From NCBI RefSeq assembly GCF_900156105.1, contig NZ_FTMS01000016.1:1-64000 (forward strand): a stretch of DNA of 64,000 nt. Reading direction: 5' to 3'. Below are positions 57,601 to 64,000 of the stretch, in pieces. Source of the stretch: Alkalispirochaeta americana (GTDB taxonomy: Bacteria; Spirochaetota; Spirochaetia; DSM-27196; Alkalispirochaetaceae). The translations under genes were made by a program, and so were the position numbers. Numbering within the stretch: the stretch's first letter is position 1; each line of letters starts with the position of its first letter. The notes under the pieces were generated by a model. That model did no database searches. It was given only the letters and a program-made list of their open reading frames with translations, and was not told the origin of the DNA.

Positions 57601-58578
57601 CGGGAGAAACTTCTGGGCAAACTTGAAGAAGAAGCGCGCACCCTGGAGACGACCCTCCAGGAAATCGACAAGCGGCAACGCGGCTTTATCGAACAAACGG
57701 GTATTTTTGAACGGGCTGATTCACTGAAAACACAGCTTCAGGATGACATCGAGGAGCTGAAAAACGAGATCCTCCGTGTGGAAGGAATGCGCGGAGAGGT
57801 TCGGGACATTGAGGGGCAGTTCGGAAAGATCCGCAAAATGTCCGGCGAGGTGAACGAGAAAATGGCGCGCTTTGCCGCCGACAAGCGACGGATCGACCTC
57901 CTTGAGGAGGACTACCGTCGGCTCATTAGCCTTGCCCAGTCGGTGGAGACAAAGATTGAGCAGGTCAGCAACAGCGACGATCAGCTTCAGGAGATCACGG
58001 CCCGTGTCAGGAGCCTGGACGAGCTGCAGCAGGAAGTAGAAACCAGGTTTGACCGCCTGGAGCGGCGGCGTTCGCTGATCGACGAGACTACCGATGGTCT
58101 CGAAGAGAGCCGGGCATCCCTGGATGATCTCCGGGGCCAGCTCTCGACCCTCACGGAACGGGTAGAACAGTTCCCTGGCTTTATCGCCAAGCTCTCGGGG
58201 CAGCTAAAACAGGTCGCCTCTCACCACAAAGAAACGGAAAAAGCCGTGGAGAATCTGGCCTCCCTCAACGAAACGCTGGCCGATGTCGAGCGGCGAATGG
58301 ACGAGCTGAAAACTGCCCGGGAGTGGCTTGCCCGCACCGAGACCCGGCTCGAGGAAATCCGTCGCGATGCAGGTGAGCAGGTGAAGCTCCTGGGCAGCCT
58401 CATGAGAGAAGAGGGCAAGAAGTCGACCTCGCCCGGTGGAGGGGCTCCTTCGCTGAGCGCCCGCGAAACGGTGCAGAAGCTGGCCCACCAGGGGTGGAAG
58501 GTCGATGAAATCGCCCGGGCCACCAAAATGAGTAAAGGTGAGGTGGAGCTGATTCTGGAACTCTCGGGGCGGCGCTAG
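54694..58578 (+). CDS. SpiroCoCo-type giant coiled-coil protein with N-terminal membrane anchor and C-terminal HTH
   Basis: A 1294-residue protein. One N-terminal helix (IIILLVVAVALAVYR) anchors it. Residues about 25-1240 are almost continuous heptad coiled-coil rich in Glu, Gln, Arg and Leu (SLEKVKRFVERVQGEMDEIV, LEQIGTRLGAYETALTELI). A Ser/Gly/Pro break follows, then a short helix-turn-helix-like end (LAHQGWKVDEIARATKMSK). This fits the SpiroCoCo family known from spirochaetes. A cytoskeleton-like or chromosome/envelope-tethering role is suggested by shape only. AGAGGGGGC precedes the ATG. Confidence 0.88.
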   Translation: MGFSISDIIILLVVAVALAVYRRLDHNNRSLEKVKRFVERVQGEMDEIVAEKVTMLKDIGIEVDVHQKAAKEVLKRIQAIEADLNTRSGGLEQIGTRLGAYETALTELITMTEQAEENLKRVQNESEYIDKVGKRIKVTQARIEELERSLPGIVTGFEKQNTQRLDQVESRILAETEERVNGLESRVETAAGRVQDFSEDAARIQAETEGRSRQACVEIQELHDRLLGELEQNISESTEASRRAFSSARQEMDEILVSSQEQFERHRSEGEEQHQGIRNALKELLEGTQARLQELAEKGSALETEALAALREHIEVTGRERAEEALLTVRQYTADARGRLEEEADEKIAVLQDRIDQKVEAVRNHSEAETSAMQEQFVQLRASADEWSEKTRQTIQEMDQQVERLLERALQQEQSQKESLDRHIAETEGRLETHGKHLDERISQLDSAAQEQMGGISDRLTRVSTEIDTHITQARESLDERIQLLEASQEGQYQEIRQHHEESLTRLAETFQERQGQIQELDAAAREEFSRLQELLDQGRAGIDRKIEEYRTGADRRIDTTAQEMEQRVLSSVDSRLTDYEQSLGYRFSKIEAVNNDVDELEQNLRSTMDRVSERVRSDFLAFGEELRALREQDRQDAIQGMDDLRGSMSELEGGLNELKQRAYDNVSEKLKVFEDEFFADLRDRSATMESRIESWRDEVHERLGTLQTEFEASRAAVEEQYSDDLRARLHEVQESTNGQLTKIDTQVDSFRGGIGSRMDALEQSMTGFEETLSEELVSLKDRSNQTFRQEFSQFDDRIRGELKNFENEVEGKVGQIRHAVGAGKDELEAMVEAARSDVAVWQTKVLNELRSSDAEVSNQLADARVRLSDNIQELKREFAAEREHLVDQSLDQRRALREELDKTAEDVTRLKTQLEEQGETALAEFSRRYQELRARTEEHEKQISARLEDQSSEFRGLIADTRDQFSAMREKLLGKLEEEARTLETTLQEIDKRQRGFIEQTGIFERADSLKTQLQDDIEELKNEILRVEGMRGEVRDIEGQFGKIRKMSGEVNEKMARFAADKRRIDLLEEDYRRLISLAQSVETKIEQVSNSDDQLQEITARVRSLDELQQEVETRFDRLERRRSLIDETTDGLEESRASLDDLRGQLSTLTERVEQFPGFIAKLSGQLKQVASHHKETEKAVENLASLNETLADVERRMDELKTAREWLARTETRLEEIRRDAGEQVKLLGSLMREEGKKSTSPGGGAPSLSARETVQKLAHQGWKVDEIARATKMSKGEVELILELSGRR

Positions 58579-58604
58579 ATCGCCGCGGGAGAGGTGGAGA
58601 AAAC

Positions 58605-58633
58605 TTGACGGTACCCTTTTCAAATTGTATCTT
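58605..58633 (+). promoter_or_regulatory. Sigma70-type promoter of the grpE-dnaK-dnaJ operon
   Basis: TTGACG (58605-58610), 17 nt, TATCTT (58628-58633). The leader is about 30 nt and contains GAGGAAG. No CIRCE element (TTAGCACTC-N9-GAGTGCTAA) is visible, so heat regulation must work otherwise. Confidence 0.65.
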
Positions 58634-58669
58634 CTCCCCTAATCAATAGAACACACCAGAGGAAGAAAT

Positions 58670-59377
58670 ATGTCAGATCAGGAGAGCCTGCGCGCTCAAG
58701 ACCTTCAGGAGGAACCTCTTCAGGAGGCCGGAGAGACTACAGGAAATCCGTCGCAGCAGGAGACGCAACCTTCTTCCGGGGATGCCTCTTCCGCAGAACG
58801 ACCTGTCGGGGAAGACCTCCACAGTGCCGACGGGAAGGGCGATGCCCCTCAGGAAGCAGCTCAGGAAGCAGATCCGAAAGCGGATCAGAACGCAAAGGAA
58901 ACAGCGGAACTGAAAAAGCAACTGGAAGAGCTTCAGAAAGAAAACTCTGAACTAAAGAATCAGTATCTGCGAAAGCAGGCTGACACGGAGAATTACCGGA
59001 AACGGATGATTCGTGACAAGGAAGACGCCGTCAGTTTTGCAAACCAGCAGTTGTTGCTTGACTTGACAGCGGTCATTGATGATTTTGAAAGAGCGATTGC
59101 CTCGGCGGAGGAATCCCGTGATTACGATGCCTTTCACGATGGAGTTGTGCTCATAGAGAAGCAACTTGTCAACATGCTTGAGCGGAAGTGGGGTTTGAAG
59201 CGGCTTGACTCGGAGGGTCAGGAGTTTGATCCGCAGAAGCATGAGGCGGTAACCGCAGAGCCTCGCGATGAGGACGAGACATCGATGGTCCTGGAGGAGT
59301 ACCAAAAAGGGTATATGCTTCATGATCGGGTGTTGCGGGCAGCCAGGGTGAAAGTTTCGACGCCGGGTAAAGGCTGA
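58670..59377 (+). CDS. grpE: Nucleotide exchange factor GrpE
   Basis: A 235-residue cochaperone of DnaK. It has an acidic, Gln/Glu-rich N-terminal tail (about 1-75), then a long helix ([20 protein letters not shown]) and the conserved [15 protein letters not shown]. The C-terminal beta domain has [12 protein letters not shown] and [17 protein letters not shown]. The tail is longer than in E. coli GrpE. Confidence 0.95.
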   Translation: MSDQESLRAQDLQEEPLQEAGETTGNPSQQETQPSSGDASSAERPVGEDLHSADGKGDAPQEAAQEADPKADQNAKETAELKKQLEELQKENSELKNQYLRKQADTENYRKRMIRDKEDAVSFANQQLLLDLTAVIDDFERAIASAEESRDYDAFHDGVVLIEKQLVNMLERKWGLKRLDSEGQEFDPQKHEAVTAEPRDEDETSMVLEEYQKGYMLHDRVLRAARVKVSTPGKG

Positions 59378-59406
59378 TTTTTAGAACTCTTGAGGAGAAT
59401 ACGTGT

Positions 59407-61353
59407 ATGGGCAAGATTATTGGAATTGACTTGGGTACGACCAACTCCTGTGTAGCAGTGATTGAGGGCGGGGAGGCTGAGGTCCTGCAGAACGCTGAGG
59501 GCCAGCGAACAACGCCATCCATGGTGGCTTTCACAAAAAAAGGTGATTCCCTGGAACGCCTCGTGGGGCAGCCTGCCAAAAACCAGATGGTTACCAACCC
59601 GGAAAACACCATCTTCTCGATCAAGCGCTTCATGGGGCGTCGCTACAGCGAGGTGTCGGGAGAGATCGGCATGGTCTCCTACCATGTCCAGAAAGACGCT
59701 AACGACGGCGTCCGGATCGATGTGAACGGAAAACATCTCTCTCCGCCGGAGATCTCGGCAGCGATCCTCCAGAAGATGAAAGAGACCGCCGAGGACTACC
59801 TGGGCGAGACCGTGACCGAGGCGGTTATCACCGTCCCGGCATATTTTAACGATTCCCAGCGTCAGGCAACAAAAGATGCCGGAAAGATCGCTGGCCTTGA
59901 TGTGAAACGGATCGTAAACGAGCCCACTGCGGCTGCCCTGGCCTACGGCTTTGGCGACAAGGCCAAAGAAGAAAAAATTGCTGTCTACGATCTTGGCGGG
60001 GGAACCTTCGATATTTCCATTCTTGAACTCGGAGATGGAGTCTTCGAGGTCAAGAGCACCAACGGAGATACCCACCTGGGTGGGGATGACTTCGATCAAA
60101 AGATCATCGACTGGCTCGTGGATCAGTTCAAGAGCGAGCAGGGGATCGACCTGAGCAAGGACCGCATGGCCCTCCAGAGGCTCAAGGAGGCAGCCGAGAA
60201 GGCAAAGCGTGAGCTCTCCAGCACCCAGAGCACTGACATAAACCTCCCCTTCATCACCGCCGACGCGAGCGGACCGAAGCACCTCCAGTACACGCTGAAC
60301 AGAGCCGCCTTCGAAAAGATGGCTGCTGACCTGGTGCAGCGAACAAAAGGTCCCTGCGTGCAGGCCCTGAAGGATGCCGGCCTCTCGCCGGAGGACATCG
60401 ACGAGGTGATCCTGGTTGGCGGCTCAACGCGGATACCTGCGGTCCAGCAGATCGTGAAAGAAATCTTCAAGCGGGATCCCCATAAAGGTGTAAACCCCGA
60501 CGAGGTCGTTGCCATGGGTGCAGCAATCCAGGGAGGAATTCTGGGCGGAGATGTGAAGGACATGATCCTTCTGGATGTGACGCCTCTCTCGCTGGGTATC
60601 GAGACGCTGGGTGGTGTCTTTACAAAACTGATCGAGCGAAATACCACCATTCCCACAAAGAAGAGTCAGATCTTCTCCACCGCTGCAGATAACCAGACGG
60701 CCGTGTCGATTCATGTCCTCCAGGGTGAGCGGGAAATGGCAAGTCAGAACCGGACCTTGGGGCGTTTTGATCTGGTGGGTATCCCTCCGGCACCCCGGGG
60801 AGTTCCCCAGGTTGAAGTTGCCTTCGATATCGACGCTAACGGCATTCTCCATGTCTCGGCCAAGGATACTGCTACCAACAAGGAGCAGAAGATCCGTATC
60901 GAGTCTTCCAGTGGTCTCTCGGAAGATGAAATTGATCGGATGGTGAAGGACGCTGAAGAGAATGCCGAGCAGGACCGAAAGCTGAAAGAGAAGATCGACG
61001 CCAAAAACGAAGCCGACAGCCTGATCTATTCCACCGAAAAATCCCTTGGCGATTTCGGGGACAAGGTATCCCAGGAGGACAAGGATACAATCCAGCAGGC
61101 GATTCAGGCCCTGAAAGATGTGGTGGACGGTGACGATGTAGAGGCTACCAAGGCAAAGATCGAGGAGCTGAAGCAGGCCGCCTACAAGCTTGCAGAAGAG
61201 GCCTATAAAGCAGGCCAGGCCGATGCCGGAGCTGCCGGTGAAGGGGCCGAAGCTGCGGGTGATGGTGCTTCCGGTGGATCTTCCAGTACATCCTCCGATA
61301 ACGTCGAGGACGTTGACTACGAAGTTGTCGACGATGACGATCCCAAAAGCTGA
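59407..61353 (+). CDS. dnaK: Chaperone DnaK (Hsp70)
   Basis: A 648-residue chaperone. The ATPase domain has [47 protein letters not shown] and [12 protein letters not shown]. The substrate domain has [14 protein letters not shown]. It ends in a Gly/Ser tail and [27 protein letters not shown] lies upstream of the start. Confidence 0.98.
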   Translation: MGKIIGIDLGTTNSCVAVIEGGEAEVLQNAEGQRTTPSMVAFTKKGDSLERLVGQPAKNQMVTNPENTIFSIKRFMGRRYSEVSGEIGMVSYHVQKDANDGVRIDVNGKHLSPPEISAAILQKMKETAEDYLGETVTEAVITVPAYFNDSQRQATKDAGKIAGLDVKRIVNEPTAAALAYGFGDKAKEEKIAVYDLGGGTFDISILELGDGVFEVKSTNGDTHLGGDDFDQKIIDWLVDQFKSEQGIDLSKDRMALQRLKEAAEKAKRELSSTQSTDINLPFITADASGPKHLQYTLNRAAFEKMAADLVQRTKGPCVQALKDAGLSPEDIDEVILVGGSTRIPAVQQIVKEIFKRDPHKGVNPDEVVAMGAAIQGGILGGDVKDMILLDVTPLSLGIETLGGVFTKLIERNTTIPTKKSQIFSTAADNQTAVSIHVLQGEREMASQNRTLGRFDLVGIPPAPRGVPQVEVAFDIDANGILHVSAKDTATNKEQKIRIESSSGLSEDEIDRMVKDAEENAEQDRKLKEKIDAKNEADSLIYSTEKSLGDFGDKVSQEDKDTIQQAIQALKDVVDGDDVEATKAKIEELKQAAYKLAEEAYKAGQADAGAAGEGAEAAGDGASGGSSSTSSDNVEDVDYEVVDDDDPKS

Positions 61354-61370
61354 TTCAAGCGGAGCGGTCT

Positions 61371-62489
61371 GTGGCAAAACGTGACTACTACGAGGTGCTC
61401 GGCATAAGCCGGGACGCCTCGGTAGAAGATTTGAAGAAAGCCTATCGCAAGATTGCCGTTCAGAACCATCCCGACAGAAACCCCGGGGATGCCGGGGCCG
61501 AGGAGCGCTTCAAGGAAGCTGCCGAGGCCTACGAGGTCTTGGCAAACCCTGAAAAGCGACAGGCCTACGACCAGTTCGGTTTTGCCGGTGTGGATGGCCT
61601 TGGCGGAGGAGGGCCTCAAGGGTTCTCTTCCTCCCGGGATTTCGAGGATGTCTTTGGTGATTTTTCGGACATCTTCGGTTCCTTTTTCGGAGGAGGAGGC
61701 CGTGGGCGTTCTTCCGGCCGGGGGCGGTCCCGTGGGGCTGACCTTCGTTACGACCTCCAGATTCCCTTTACCGATGCGGCTTTCGGAACAAAGGCAGAGA
61801 TTCTCTACGAACGCGAGGCATCTTGCGATGTCTGTAATGGCTCGGGGGCTTCGGCGGGAAGCGGGCGCAAGACCTGCCCCACCTGTGGAGGTGCGGGGCA
61901 AGTCCGGCGAAGCAGCGGCTTTTTCTCTGTCGCTTCGGTGTGCCCGTCCTGCCAGGGAGCAGGAACGGTCATTGAAGAACCCTGCAGCAGTTGCGCCGGA
62001 TCGGGCGTCAAGAAAAAGCGGCAGCGGATCAAGGTGACCATACCGGCTGGCGTGTCTCACGGTCAGAGGATTACCATCCCCAGTCAGGGCGATGCGCCCC
62101 GGGGCGGTGGGGAGGCTGGCGATCTTCACGTGGTGATCCATATCCAGCCTCATAAACACTTCGAGCGAGATAACTATGATCTCTATTGTGCTGTTCCTGT
62201 CAGCATCACCCAGGCAGCTCTGGGGGCCGAACTCAAGGTCTCGACTCTGGACGGAAAACGCGTAAAAGTTAAGGTTCCTGCAGGAACCCAGGATGGAAAG
62301 ATCCTTCGTCTGCGCAACGAGGGTATCCCCGTTCCCAACAGTGCCAACCGGCGAGGGGATATGTATATCAAGTTGCGCGTTGTTGTGCCTGCACGGATGT
62401 CCAGCAAGGCAAAGGAACTCCTCCGCGAGTTTTCCCGCCTTGAAGGAGAAGAGCTCCAGCCCGAACCGATTCCCCTGAAAGAGCTCTAG
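61371..62489 (+). CDS. dnaJ: Chaperone DnaJ (Hsp40)
   Basis: A 372-residue cochaperone. It has a J domain with HPDRNPGD, a Gly/Phe-rich stretch, four zinc-finger CXXCXGXG repeats (CDVCNGSG, CPTCGGAG, CPSCQGAG, CSSCAGSG) and a C-terminal substrate domain. The GTG start lies 17 nt after dnaK. Confidence 0.97.
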   Translation: MAKRDYYEVLGISRDASVEDLKKAYRKIAVQNHPDRNPGDAGAEERFKEAAEAYEVLANPEKRQAYDQFGFAGVDGLGGGGPQGFSSSRDFEDVFGDFSDIFGSFFGGGGRGRSSGRGRSRGADLRYDLQIPFTDAAFGTKAEILYEREASCDVCNGSGASAGSGRKTCPTCGGAGQVRRSSGFFSVASVCPSCQGAGTVIEEPCSSCAGSGVKKKRQRIKVTIPAGVSHGQRITIPSQGDAPRGGGEAGDLHVVIHIQPHKHFERDNYDLYCAVPVSITQAALGAELKVSTLDGKRVKVKVPAGTQDGKILRLRNEGIPVPNSANRRGDMYIKLRVVVPARMSSKAKELLREFSRLEGEELQPEPIPLKEL

Positions 62490-62490
62490 C

Positions 62491-62579
62491 GTTTCGGGGC
62501 GAGGTCTTTGCAAGCCCGCCCGAGCGAGGGTGTGCCCCCCGTCTGGCGGCGGGGGCGCTCAACCGCCCCGAGGAAACGT
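62491..62579 (+). other. Structured intergenic element after dnaJ
   Basis: Outer arms cgtttcggggcg (62491-62502) and cgccccgaggaaacg (62565-62579) pair over 12 bp with a 3-nt bulge. Inside, gccccc/gggggc makes a further hairpin. No T-tract follows. It may be an RNA structure or a transcription end signal. Confidence 0.4.
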
Positions 62580-62604
62580 CCGATAATGCGCACCAGGGGG
62601 CACA

Positions 62605-63018
62605 GTGAAGTATAGAAAAAGTCTTTTGGTGGCGGTCCTGGCAATTTTTTTCCTTGTCATTGCTTCGGGCTTTCTCTCTGCTGGTGATGGTGAGTTTCCT
62701 CTCTGGCTTCCAGAGGACTATGGCTCAGGATGGATATTGGGAGACCGGAACAACGACGGTGTCACCGACTATGCCTTGCGACTTGATGACTCGGGTGAGA
62801 AAAAGTACGAGGCAGTGGATCACAATCACGATGGAATCATGGATAATTTTTATTTTTACTCCCAGGGGTTGCTAAAGCGGCAGGAGATTGATACCAACTT
62901 TGATGGCAACATCGATTTGTGGGTCTTTATGGACGATGGTGTTCACGTAAAAGGTTTCGATCGGGATACCAATCATGACGGCCAGGTGGATCTGGTCCGC
63001 CGATACGGAGAGAACTGA
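62605..63018 (+). CDS. Small secreted protein with four calcium-loop-like repeats
   Basis: A 137-residue protein with a signal peptide (SLLVAVLAIFFLVIASGFLSA). Four DXNXDGXXD-type loops follow: DRNNDGVTDYALR, DHNHDGIMDNFYF, DTNFDGNIDLWVF and DTNHDGQVDLV. These are like dockerin, EF-hand or thrombospondin-3 calcium loops, each followed by an aromatic strand. No other domain is seen. The GTG start has GGGGG upstream. Location in the periplasm or outside is predicted. The partner is unknown. Confidence 0.75.
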   Translation: MKYRKSLLVAVLAIFFLVIASGFLSAGDGEFPLWLPEDYGSGWILGDRNNDGVTDYALRLDDSGEKKYEAVDHNHDGIMDNFYFYSQGLLKRQEIDTNFDGNIDLWVFMDDGVHVKGFDRDTNHDGQVDLVRRYGEN

Positions 63019-63020
63019 AT

Positions 63021-63764
63021 ATGTCCTGGATTACCAGCCGTCATGCTATTGAGGCGACTCTCCAGCGCGAAGCGCCCGGGGCAGTTCTCTATCTTACCGA
63101 TCTGCGTGGCCGGAATGGCGATCTTCAGCGACTGGCGCGATCTCGGGGGGTGGGGGTAAAAACTGTCTCGGGGGAGTGGTTGCGCAAGCGGGCAGGTTCC
63201 TCCGCAAGGGGAGCGGCCCTGGAACTCGGCGAGAGCCCTTCCCGGAGCAGCGTGGTTTCGCTCAAGGATTGGCTTCGGCGCACCCCGCCGGGAAGCACCG
63301 GGCCTATCCTGGCGCTGGACCATGTGACAGATCCCCATAATGTGGGAGCAATTTTGCGCACGGCCTATCTCATGGGTGTTCCGCTGGTGATTGTTCCAGC
63401 GCGCCGAAGCGTCCTGGACAGCGATGGGGTGCGGCGTAGTTCCGCAGGAGCCTCGGACGAAGTTCCCGTGGCGGTCGTTCCCAATCTTGCCTCCGCCTTG
63501 AGAGAGTGCAAGCGTGCCGGATGGTGGGTCTATGCCGCCGATGCGGGGGGAACGCCCCTGCCGGAGGTTCCCTTCGATTCTGCGGCCGTTCTCCTTCTCG
63601 GAGCTGAAGGGAAGGGCGTCTCCCCGGGCGCAGCGGCTCTTTCTGATCTGACGGTCAGCATCCCTGACCGCGCCCCTGGAGGAACAACAGTGGATTCCTT
63701 CAACGTCTCCGTGGCTGCCGGGATTCTTACCTACGAGTATTTCCGAACGGTCCAGCCTGAATAG
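63021..63764 (+). CDS. rlmB: TrmH/RlmB-family 2'-O-ribose methyltransferase
   Basis: A SPOUT-fold RNA methyltransferase of 247 residues. The N-terminal substrate-binding domain (about 1-90) is followed by the knot domain with LALDHVTDPHNVGAILRTA, LLLGAEGKGVSP and VDSFNVSVAAGIL. RlmB (23S Gm2251) is the likely member; other TrmH-type targets cannot be excluded. It starts 2 nt after the calcium-loop gene. Confidence 0.88.
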   Translation: MSWITSRHAIEATLQREAPGAVLYLTDLRGRNGDLQRLARSRGVGVKTVSGEWLRKRAGSSARGAALELGESPSRSSVVSLKDWLRRTPPGSTGPILALDHVTDPHNVGAILRTAYLMGVPLVIVPARRSVLDSDGVRRSSAGASDEVPVAVVPNLASALRECKRAGWWVYAADAGGTPLPEVPFDSAAVLLLGAEGKGVSPGAAALSDLTVSIPDRAPGGTTVDSFNVSVAAGILTYEYFRTVQPE

Positions 63765-63895
63765 ATTCTTCGCTGGACACCCGCCTCGGGGGGATCCCTC
63801 CCCTGCTACAGGATCACTACGAGAAGCCATAGCTGAATAGCTGATGAGAAGGGAGATATACCCTCAGATGTGACAGATCAGAAACTGTGAGGGAT

Positions 63896-63942
63896 CAAGG
63901 AACCCCTTCCCCGGCCCGCAACAGGGTTCCCGGAGAAGGGAT
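63896..63942 (-). terminator. Hairpin downstream of a minus-strand gene at the window end
   Basis: Arms cccttctccgg and ccggggaaggg pair over 11 bp (one G-U pair) on the minus strand, followed there by ggttcctt. The T content is low. It would terminate a gene entering from the right. Confidence 0.4.
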
Positions 63943-63954
63943 CGCCTTCAGGCC

Positions 63955-64000
63955 TCAGCGGCCCTGGGCAGGATCGATTCCGAAAAAGCGGCAGCTGTTC
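63955..64000 (-). CDS. Possible C-terminal end of a minus-strand gene
   Basis: The last 46 nt read on the minus strand as SCRFFGIDPAQGR followed by TGA. A hairpin lies just downstream. The protein family is not recognised, and the fragment is too short to be sure it is coding. Confidence 0.3.
   Translation of the reverse strand, partial: NSCRFFGIDPAQGR

Noticed and set aside
58579-58669. CIRCE element before grpE
   Set aside because: No TTAGCACTC/GAGTGCTAA pair is present.
62491-62579. Integron attC site
   Set aside because: The ends lack the RYYYAAC and GTTRRRY core sites, and no integrase or cassette array is nearby.
1-64000. tRNA genes, rRNA genes or CRISPR arrays
   Set aside because: No cloverleaf-like segments with a TTCGANTC arm and no regularly spaced repeats of 25-40 nt were found by eye; the short tandem repeats have no spacers.

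Overview
The window looks like chromosome of a free-living, GC-rich spirochaete, probably Spirochaeta/Alkalispirochaeta-like. The main evidence is a 1294-residue membrane-anchored coiled-coil protein of the SpiroCoCo type. Supporting features are PTS regulatory proteins (EI and an unusual HPr fusion) without sugar permeases, cysteine-less 'GGQQE' substrate-binding proteins, and the rny-ymdB-tlyA and grpE-dnaK-dnaJ neighbourhoods. The species cannot be fixed from sequence reading alone.

Layout. (1) 1-9.4 kb is an accessory island. An IS3-family transposase gene is split by a complete group II intron, and that IS sits in the remnant of a second IS. Next come surE, a phosphonate-type ABC transporter (phnC-D-E-E) and a divergent RpiR-type regulator. 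A graveyard of broken genes follows (AbiEii-like toxin, small HTH protein, AlbA_2/RecG-like protein). (2) 9.4-13.6 kb is a three-gene minus-strand operon: CcdA/SafE-like membrane protein, membrane-fused spermidine-synthase-like protein, and a PflA-like radical SAM protein with an apparent signal peptide. (3) 13.7-21.5 kb holds superoxide dismutase, sufS-sufU, gpmA, a HAD phosphatase, RNase R and a large HPr-domain fusion. (4) 21.6-25.7 kb is a Zn/Mn ABC transporter with a very His-rich binding protein. (5) 25.7-29.9 kb holds a histidine kinase, mgtE and an amidase. (6) 30.1-33.5 kb is a cobalamin riboswitch followed by class I ribonucleotide reductase, with the ATP-cone on the small subunit. 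(7) 33.6-41.2 kb holds hydrolases, two membrane proteins, rny-ymdB-tlyA and a GerMN protein. (8) 41.3-54.6 kb holds ptsI, der, a MerR-like protein and an envelope operon (papain-like putative peptidase, TPR protein, beta-barrel, ExbB, ExbD, TonB, HAD). (9) 54.7-64 kb holds SpiroCoCo, grpE-dnaK-dnaJ, a secreted protein with calcium-loop repeats and an RlmB-type methyltransferase.

A theme that crosses gene boundaries is the promoter geometry. Six genes (rpiR, the safE-like gene, sufS, the HPr fusion, ptsI and the TPR gene) have sigma70-type -35/-10 pairs whose -10 box ends only 6-9 nt before the start codon. Their mRNAs should be leaderless or nearly so. Other genes in the same window have ordinary leaders with strong Shine-Dalgarno sequences.

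The best candidates for something new are the TPR/beta-barrel/ExbBD/TonB operon, the SafE/spermidine-synthase/radical-SAM operon, the HPr fusion, the leaderless promoter class, and an ATC-initiated phnC. All coordinates and motifs were read by eye; no database search was run.
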